Positions 58,807-64,000 of a DNA stretch of 64,000 nt are shown one piece after another. Source of the stretch: Kaistia sp. 32K (GTDB lineage Bacteria > Pseudomonadota > Alphaproteobacteria > Rhizobiales > Kaistiaceae); NCBI RefSeq assembly GCF_016629525.1, contig NZ_AP024269.1, positions 1,550,001 to 1,614,000 on the forward strand, in the 5' to 3' direction. The notes under the pieces are model-generated. The model did not search any database, was not told the DNA's origin, and saw only the letters and a program-made list of their open reading frames with translations. The number at the start of each line of letters is the position of its first letter. The stretch's first letter is position 1. Position numbers and translations under genes: made by a program.

Positions 58807-59952
58807 ATGCTTCTTTGGATCGCCATGGCCGTGCTGACGGCCGCCGCCTCGCTTGCCGTGCTCATTCCCCTGGGCAGGCCGGCCCGTGTCCAGCCCGCGC
58901 ATGCCGGCGCCGCCCGGTCGATTTATCGGGATCAGCTCACCGAACTGGCGCGGGACAAGGAGAGGGGCCTGATCGGCGATGCCGAGGCGGAGGCCGCGCG
59001 AATCGAAATCGCGCGCCGGCTGCTCAACAGCGAGGACGCGGCCGATGCCGGGGCGGACCGGTCGCGGTCGGCCTATCGGATCGAGCGGCTGCTCGCCGTC
59101 GTCGCGATTCCCGTGATCGCCATCGGGACCTATCTCTATGTCGGTTCGCCCCAACTCGCGGATCGGCCGGGCGTCGATCGCGCCGCCGAAGCTACGGCGA
59201 CGGGCGATGTCGATGGGCTGATCGCCAAGGTCGAGGATCATCTCGCCGCCAATCCCGAGGAGGGCCGCGGCTGGGAAATCCTATCGCCGATCTATATGCG
59301 CCTCGGCCGCTTCGACGACGCGGTGCGTGCGCTCGGCAATGCCAAGCGCCTGCTCGGCTCCACGGCCGAACGCGAATCGCTCTACGGCGAGGCGCTGACG
59401 CGGGCGAGCGGCGATGTCGTGACCGAGGAGGCGCGCGCCGCCTTCGAGAAGGCGCTCGCGTTTGATCCCCAGGACGTGCGGTCGCGTTTCTATCTCGCCT
59501 ATTCGCTTGCCCAGTCGGGCAGCAAGCCGGAGGCGATCGCCGCCTGGAGCGCGCTGATCGCGTCGGCGCCGGCGGATGCGCCATGGTTGCCGTCCGTGCG
59601 CGCCGAACTGGCGAAACTGCGGCCGGCCGCGACCGCGCCGGCCGTCCCGGCCGCGCCCAGCGCTCCCGGTCCGACCGAGGCGGACGTCGCCGCCGCCGCC
59701 AGCCAGACGCCGGCCGAGCGGCAGCAGATGATCGAGGGCATGGTCCAGGGCCTCGCCACCAAGCTCGATGCCGAGCCCGCCGACACGCAGGGCTGGGAGC
59801 GGCTTTTCCGCGCCTATATGGTTCTCGGCAAGCCGGGTGACGCCAGCGCCGCGCTCGATCGCGCGCGTGGCAAGCTGGGCGAGCAGCCCGAGCTGCTCGC
59901 CGTCGTCGAGAAGGCCGCCCAGGACATCGGTGTCGGCAAAAATGGCTCGTGA
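58807..59952 (+). CDS. ccmI: Cytochrome c maturation protein CcmI (CycH)
   Basis: A 381-residue apocytochrome c chaperone of the Ccm system. Two N-terminal membrane helices (residues 1-25 and about 92-113) are separated by a cytoplasmic loop (SIYRDQLTELARDKERGLIG). The periplasmic part carries TPR-type repeats (GRGWEILSPIYMRLGRFDDA, ARAAFEKALAFDPQDVRSRF, GWERLFRAYMVLGKPGDA). It hands apocytochrome to CcmF/H. It heads the ccmI-E-F-H operon. Confidence 0.93.
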   Translation: MLLWIAMAVLTAAASLAVLIPLGRPARVQPAHAGAARSIYRDQLTELARDKERGLIGDAEAEAARIEIARRLLNSEDAADAGADRSRSAYRIERLLAVVAIPVIAIGTYLYVGSPQLADRPGVDRAAEATATGDVDGLIAKVEDHLAANPEEGRGWEILSPIYMRLGRFDDAVRALGNAKRLLGSTAERESLYGEALTRASGDVVTEEARAAFEKALAFDPQDVRSRFYLAYSLAQSGSKPEAIAAWSALIASAPADAPWLPSVRAELAKLRPAATAPAVPAAPSAPGPTEADVAAAASQTPAERQQMIEGMVQGLATKLDAEPADTQGWERLFRAYMVLGKPGDASAALDRARGKLGEQPELLAVVEKAAQDIGVGKNGS

Positions 59953-59976
59953 ATTGGCAAGGATTGATCGTTCGAC

Positions 59977-60447
59977 ATGACGCGTAAGAAGCGCCGCCTG
60001 ACCCTCATCAGCCTTGCCGGCGTCGTCCTGGCCTGCGCCGTCGGGCTTGTGCTCTTCGCCCTTTCGGACGGCATCACCTTCTTCACCTCGCCGTCGGACG
60101 TGCTGACCAAGCCGCCGGCGCCGGAACAGCGCATCCGCCTCGGCGGGCTGGTCGAGCAGGGCTCGGTCGTCAAGAAGGCGGACGGGGAAGTGCTCTTCGC
60201 CGTGACCGACGGCCGCGCGACCGTGCCGGCCCGCTTCGTCGGCATCCTGCCGGATCTGTTCCGCGAGGGGCAGGGCGTTGTCGCCGAGGGCAGGGTCGAC
60301 GCCAACGGCCTGTTCGAGGCCGATACCGTGCTCGCCAAGCATGACGAGACCTACATGCCCAAGGAAGTCGTCGAGGCGTTGAAGCAGAGCGGCGAATGGC
60401 GGCCCGAGGATGCCTCCGGCCCGGCGCCGCAGGCGGTGACGCGATGA
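59977..60447 (+). CDS. ccmE: Heme chaperone CcmE (CycJ)
   Basis: A 156-residue membrane-anchored periplasmic OB-fold heme chaperone. N-terminal helix (about residues 8-29), [20 protein letters not shown], and His122 ([12 protein letters not shown]), which binds heme covalently. The Tyr after it is the heme axial ligand (YMPKEV). The stop overlaps the ccmF ATG. Confidence 0.96.
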   Translation: MTRKKRRLTLISLAGVVLACAVGLVLFALSDGITFFTSPSDVLTKPPAPEQRIRLGGLVEQGSVVKKADGEVLFAVTDGRATVPARFVGILPDLFREGQGVVAEGRVDANGLFEADTVLAKHDETYMPKEVVEALKQSGEWRPEDASGPAPQAVTR

Positions 60448-62423
60448 TCGTCGAGATCGGCCACTACGCACTCGTTCTCGCCCTGGCGCTGGCGCTGGTC
60501 GGCGGCACCGTGCCGTTCTGGGGCGCGCTGCGCGGCGACGAACGCCTGATGACGGTGGCCTCCACCACGGCCGTCGCGCAGTTCGTCTTCGTGCTGATGA
60601 GCTTCGCCGCGCTGACCTACGCTTATGTCGTCTCCGACTTTTCGGTCCAGAACGTCGTCGAGAACTCCCATTCCCTGAAGCCGCTGCTCTACAAGATCTC
60701 CGGCGTCTGGGGAAACCATGAAGGCTCGATGCTGCTCTGGGTGCTGATCCTGGCGCTGTTCGGAGCGCTGGTGGCACTGTTCAGCGAGAACCTGCCGCTC
60801 AAGCTGAAGGCCCTCGTTCTCTCCGTCCAGGCCTGGATCGGCGCGGCCTTCCTGTTCTTCATCCTGATCGCCTCGAACCCGTTCCTGCGGCTTGATCCGG
60901 CGCCGTTCGAGGGGCGCGACCTCAATCCGCTGCTGCAGGATGTCGGCCTCGCCATCCATCCGCCGCTGCTCTATCTCGGCTATGTCGGCTGCTCGATCTC
61001 GTTCGCCTTCGCCATCGCGGCGCTGGTCGACGGCCGCATCGACGCTGCCTGGGCGCGCTGGGTTCGGCCGTGGACGCTGGCGGCCTGGTGCTTCCTGACG
61101 CTCGGCATCGCCATGGGCTCCTACTGGGCCTATTACGAGCTCGGCTGGGGCGGCTGGTGGTTCTGGGATCCGGTCGAGAATGCGAGCTTCATGCCCTGGC
61201 TCGCGGCGACGGCGCTCTTGCATTCGGCCATCGTCATGGAGAAGCGCGAGGCGCTGAAGATCTGGACGATCCTGCTCGCCATCCTGACCTTCTCGCTGTC
61301 GCTGCTCGGAACCTTCCTCGTCCGTTCCGGCGTGCTGACCTCGGTGCACGCCTTCGCCACCGATCCGACGCGCGGCATTTTCATCCTCGTCATCCTCTGT
61401 ATCTTCATCGGCGGCGCCTTCTCGCTGTTCGCGACCCGCGCCGGCACGCTCAGCCAGGGCGGGCTGTTCGCGCCGATCAGCCGCGAGGGCGCGCTCGTCC
61501 TCAACAATTTGCTGCTGACGGCGGCCTGCGCGACGGTGCTGGTCGGCACGCTCTATCCGCTGGCGCTCGAGGCGTTGACCGGCGAGAAGATCTCGGTCGG
61601 CGCGCCGTTCTTCGACATGACCTTCGGCCCGATGATGGTGCCGCTTCTGATCGCCGTGCCGTTCGGACCGCTGCTCGCCTGGAAACGTGGCGACATCGTC
61701 GCGGCGGGGCAGCGCCTGCTCTTTGCCTTCGGCGCCGCGATGGCCGCCGTCATCCTCGGCCTCGCCCTGATGGGCACGCCGGCGGCGCTGGCGCTGTTCG
61801 GCGTCGCGCTGGCGGTCTGGCTGATGGTCGGCGCGCTCTCGGAGATCGCCTTCCGCATCAAGCTCGGCCGCGCCGGCCTCGCCGAGAGCTGGCGGCGCGG
61901 CGCCGGCCTGCCGCGCTCGGCCTGGGGCACGGCGGTAGCGCATTTCGGTCTCGGCATGACGGTGCTCGGCGTCGTCGCCGCCACCGCCTGGAACACCGAG
62001 ACCATCGTCTCGATGAAGCCCGGCGAACAGATGACGGTCGGCAAGCGCACCGTGACGATGGACGGCTTCGTGCCGATCCGCGGCGGCACCTATACCGGAA
62101 CCGGCGTGCGCTTCACGGTACGCGAGGGCGGCAATGTCGTCGCCACGATGGAGCCGGAGAAGCGGATCTACACGGTGCAGAACATGCCGACGACCGAGGC
62201 CGCGCTCAAGACCTTCGGTTTCTCGCAGCTCTACATCTCGCTCGGCGACATATCGACCGACGGCTCGACCGTGGTCCGCGTCTACTGGAAGACGCTGGTG
62301 ACGCTGATCTGGCTCGGCGCGCTGGTGATGTCGCTGGGTGGCGCCCTGTCGCTCTCGGACCGGCGCCTGCGCGTCGGTGCGCCAAAACCTTCCCGGCGCT
62401 CCGTCGCCGTGCCGGCGGAGTAG
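60444..62423 (+). CDS. ccmF: Cytochrome c heme lyase CcmF (CycK)
   Basis: A 659-residue polytopic membrane protein that ligates heme to apocytochrome c with CcmH/I. The tryptophan-rich WWD domain is [20 protein letters not shown], and conserved His residues are in [10 protein letters not shown] and [16 protein letters not shown], along with [10 protein letters not shown]. About 15 helices. The ATG overlaps the ccmE stop. The length is normal. Confidence 0.96.
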   Translation: MIVEIGHYALVLALALALVGGTVPFWGALRGDERLMTVASTTAVAQFVFVLMSFAALTYAYVVSDFSVQNVVENSHSLKPLLYKISGVWGNHEGSMLLWVLILALFGALVALFSENLPLKLKALVLSVQAWIGAAFLFFILIASNPFLRLDPAPFEGRDLNPLLQDVGLAIHPPLLYLGYVGCSISFAFAIAALVDGRIDAAWARWVRPWTLAAWCFLTLGIAMGSYWAYYELGWGGWWFWDPVENASFMPWLAATALLHSAIVMEKREALKIWTILLAILTFSLSLLGTFLVRSGVLTSVHAFATDPTRGIFILVILCIFIGGAFSLFATRAGTLSQGGLFAPISREGALVLNNLLLTAACATVLVGTLYPLALEALTGEKISVGAPFFDMTFGPMMVPLLIAVPFGPLLAWKRGDIVAAGQRLLFAFGAAMAAVILGLALMGTPAALALFGVALAVWLMVGALSEIAFRIKLGRAGLAESWRRGAGLPRSAWGTAVAHFGLGMTVLGVVAATAWNTETIVSMKPGEQMTVGKRTVTMDGFVPIRGGTYTGTGVRFTVREGGNVVATMEPEKRIYTVQNMPTTEAALKTFGFSQLYISLGDISTDGSTVVRVYWKTLVTLIWLGALVMSLGGALSLSDRRLRVGAPKPSRRSVAVPAE

Positions 62424-62427
62424 GGCG

Positions 62428-62883
62428 ATGCGCCGCCTCCTCCTCGCCTGCGCCCTGATCGCCTCCGCATTGCCGGCATTCGCCGTGCAGCCGGACGAGA
62501 TCCTGAAGGACCCCGCGCTCGAAGCGCGGGCGCGGGCGCTTTCGATCGAGCTCCGTTGTCTGGTTTGCCAGAGCCAGTCGATCGATGATTCGGACGCCAC
62601 GATCGCGCGCGACCTGCGCATTCTGGTGCGCGAGCGGCTCGAGGCGGGCGACAGCGACGATCAGGTCAAGGCGTTCCTCGTCGATCGCTATGGCGAATTC
62701 GTGCTGCTGAAGCCGCGCTTTACCTGGCACACGGCGGTGCTCTGGGGGACGCCCCCGGTACTCCTAATTGTCGGCGGCGCGCTGGCTTTCGGCGTGTTCC
62801 GTCGTCGCCGTTCGGCGCCCGCGTCCAGCCTGACCCAGGCCGAAGAAGCCCGTATCGAGGCCCTTCTGGCCAAGGACGATTGA
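62428..62883 (+). CDS. ccmH: Cytochrome c maturation protein CcmH (CycL)
   Basis: A 151-residue thiol-disulphide protein that reduces apocytochrome cysteines. Signal peptide (residues 1-19), the LRCLVCQSQSIDDS motif with Cys44 and Cys47, and a C-terminal membrane helix (about 106-124). It follows ccmF after four bases. It completes the ccmI-E-F-H operon. Confidence 0.95.
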   Translation: MRRLLLACALIASALPAFAVQPDEILKDPALEARARALSIELRCLVCQSQSIDDSDATIARDLRILVRERLEAGDSDDQVKAFLVDRYGEFVLLKPRFTWHTAVLWGTPPVLLIVGGALAFGVFRRRRSAPASSLTQAEEARIEALLAKDD

Positions 62884-63011
62884 GCCCTTTTCCAACATTA
62901 CGAACCTTTCACGTTCATGTCAGGCACCCGTAAGGTTGCCCAGCGCATCTTCGTCGTCATGGAGCAGCGATCTCGTGCTGCTCGCCTTTCAGTAAGTCGA
63001 CGGAGACACAC

Positions 63012-64000
63012 ATGACCGAACAGACCCCCGCTCCGAAGTCCACCCAGACCCGGTTCCGCAGCCGCGCCCTGCTGGGAACGGCGCTCGCCGCCGTCATCGT
63101 TGGCGGACTCGCGGGTCAGGCCCTGGTCAGCTCCCACACCCCGGCTTATGCCGAGGCCGTCCGCGTGCAGCCGCAGCAGCTGCCGAGCTTCGCGGACCTC
63201 GTGGACAAGGTGAAGCCCGCCGTGGTCAGCGTCCGTGTCAAGTCGACGACGACGGCGGCCGATGATTCCAGCGGCGCCCCGGATGCGTTCGGCTTCCCGA
63301 ACCCGGACCAGTTCCCGCCCGGCTCGCCGATGGAGCGCTTCTTCCGCCAGTTCCAGGACCAGCAGGGCCCGCAGGGCAAGAACCGGCTGCAGCGCCAGAA
63401 GCCGCGCCAGGCGATCGCCCTCGGCTCGGGCTTCTTCATCTCCGAGGACGGCTACGTCGTCACCAACAACCACGTCGTCGACGGCGCCACCGAGTTCACC
63501 GTCACCAATGCGGACGGCAAGGAATTCAGCGCCCGCCTGATCGGCACCGACGACAAGACCGACCTCGCGCTGCTCAAGGTCGATGATGCCGAGAAGTTCA
63601 CCTATGTCGAGTTCTCGAAGGGCCATTCCCGCGTCGGCGACTGGGTCGTCGCGGTCGGCAATCCGTTCGGCCTCGGCGGCACGGTGACGGCGGGCATCGT
63701 CTCGGCGCTCGGCCGCGAGATCGGCGCCGGTCCGTATGACGACTTCATCCAGATCGACGCCTCGGTGAACAAGGGCAACTCCGGTGGCCCGACCTTCAAC
63801 CTCGCCGGCGAAGTGATCGGCATCAACACCGCCATCTACTCGCCGTCGGGCGGCAGCGTCGGCATCGCCTTCGACATTCCGGCGGCGACCGCAGAGCGCG
63901 TGATCAAGGACCTGAAGGATCATGGCGAGGTCGTTCGCGGCTGGCTCGGCGTTCAGATCCAGCCGATCACCAAGGACATCGCCGACAGCCTGAACCTGAA
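63012..64000 (+). CDS. degP: DegP/Do-family periplasmic serine protease, cut by the right edge
   Basis: At least 329 residues. An N-terminal signal or anchor (about 19-40, RALLGTALAAVIVGGLAG) precedes the trypsin-like protease domain. The catalytic triad is His154 (TNNHVVDG), Asp184 (KTDLALLKV) and Ser257 (VNKGNSGGPTF). The LA-loop-like segment is GFPNPDQFPPGSPMERFFRQ. The first PDZ begins as the window ends (RGWLGVQIQPI). It degrades misfolded envelope proteins. In rhizobia degP follows ccmH as here. GGAGA precedes ATG 63012. Confidence 0.95.
   Translation, partial: MTEQTPAPKSTQTRFRSRALLGTALAAVIVGGLAGQALVSSHTPAYAEAVRVQPQQLPSFADLVDKVKPAVVSVRVKSTTTAADDSSGAPDAFGFPNPDQFPPGSPMERFFRQFQDQQGPQGKNRLQRQKPRQAIALGSGFFISEDGYVVTNNHVVDGATEFTVTNADGKEFSARLIGTDDKTDLALLKVDDAEKFTYVEFSKGHSRVGDWVVAVGNPFGLGGTVTAGIVSALGREIGAGPYDDFIQIDASVNKGNSGGPTFNLAGEVIGINTAIYSPSGGSVGIAFDIPAATAERVIKDLKDHGEVVRGWLGVQIQPITKDIADSLNL

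Overview
The window is about 64 kb of GC-rich chromosome from an alphaproteobacterium, most likely a member of Hyphomicrobiales (Rhizobiales). The evidence is a complete Rhodobacter-type gene transfer agent (GTA) cluster, the gene order [PepSY protein]-[response regulator]-[histidine kinase]-ccmI-ccmE-ccmF-ccmH-degP seen in rhizobia, Omp25/RopB-like outer-membrane proteins, DUF1254/DUF1214 proteins and several families of rhizobial palindromic intergenic repeats. I see no rRNA, tRNA, CRISPR array or transposase.

Bases 1-32160 are a mixed accessory and housekeeping region. In order it holds: a gene fragment at the left edge; a split DUF1254/DUF1214 pair; an EamA-type exporter; a compositionally foreign KAP-family P-loop NTPase followed by a DUF2161 nuclease-fold protein; a DJ-1/PfpI protein; a CBS-pair protein; two full-length DUF1254/1214 exported proteins; a divergent LysR/PACE-efflux pair with a visible operator; a class C beta-lactamase-like hydrolase; two porin-like outer-membrane proteins; PBP1A; a YcgN-type Fe/S-cluster-like protein; an AraC regulator divergent from a phytanoyl-CoA dioxygenase-like gene; two aldo/keto reductases; a PQQ dehydrogenase with a separate membrane-anchor gene; an AT-richer restriction-modification block (cytosine methyltransferase, Vsr, candidate restriction enzyme); and a few small enzymes and membrane proteins.

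Bases 32867-55725 are a GTA structural cluster in canonical order: small and large terminase, portal, g3.5-like, prohead protease, capsid, adaptor, stopper, neck protein, tail terminator, major tail protein, two tail-assembly chaperones, tape measure, DUF2460, DUF2163, NlpC/P60 and the giant g15 protein. It is followed by DUF2793, a small protein, a beta-helix protein, a GH24 endolysin and a holin-like protein. The cluster is interrupted by non-GTA genes (a DUF4239 membrane protein and a GGDEF diguanylate cyclase between terminase and portal, an antisense GNAT acetyltransferase, an antisense small protein) and by about ten palindromic repeats. One repeat lies in frame inside a neck-protein gene and another supplies the apparent start region of a tail-assembly chaperone.

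Bases 55789-64000 are conserved core: a periplasmic PepSY protein with a FeuPQ/PhoPQ-like two-component system, a glycine-zipper lipoprotein, the cytochrome c maturation operon ccmIEFH and the beginning of a DegP/Do-type periplasmic protease cut by the right edge.

Repeats are the other main feature. At least eleven copies of one 100-140 bp palindromic element (family A) and two or three copies each of families B, C and E fill nearly every long intergenic gap.
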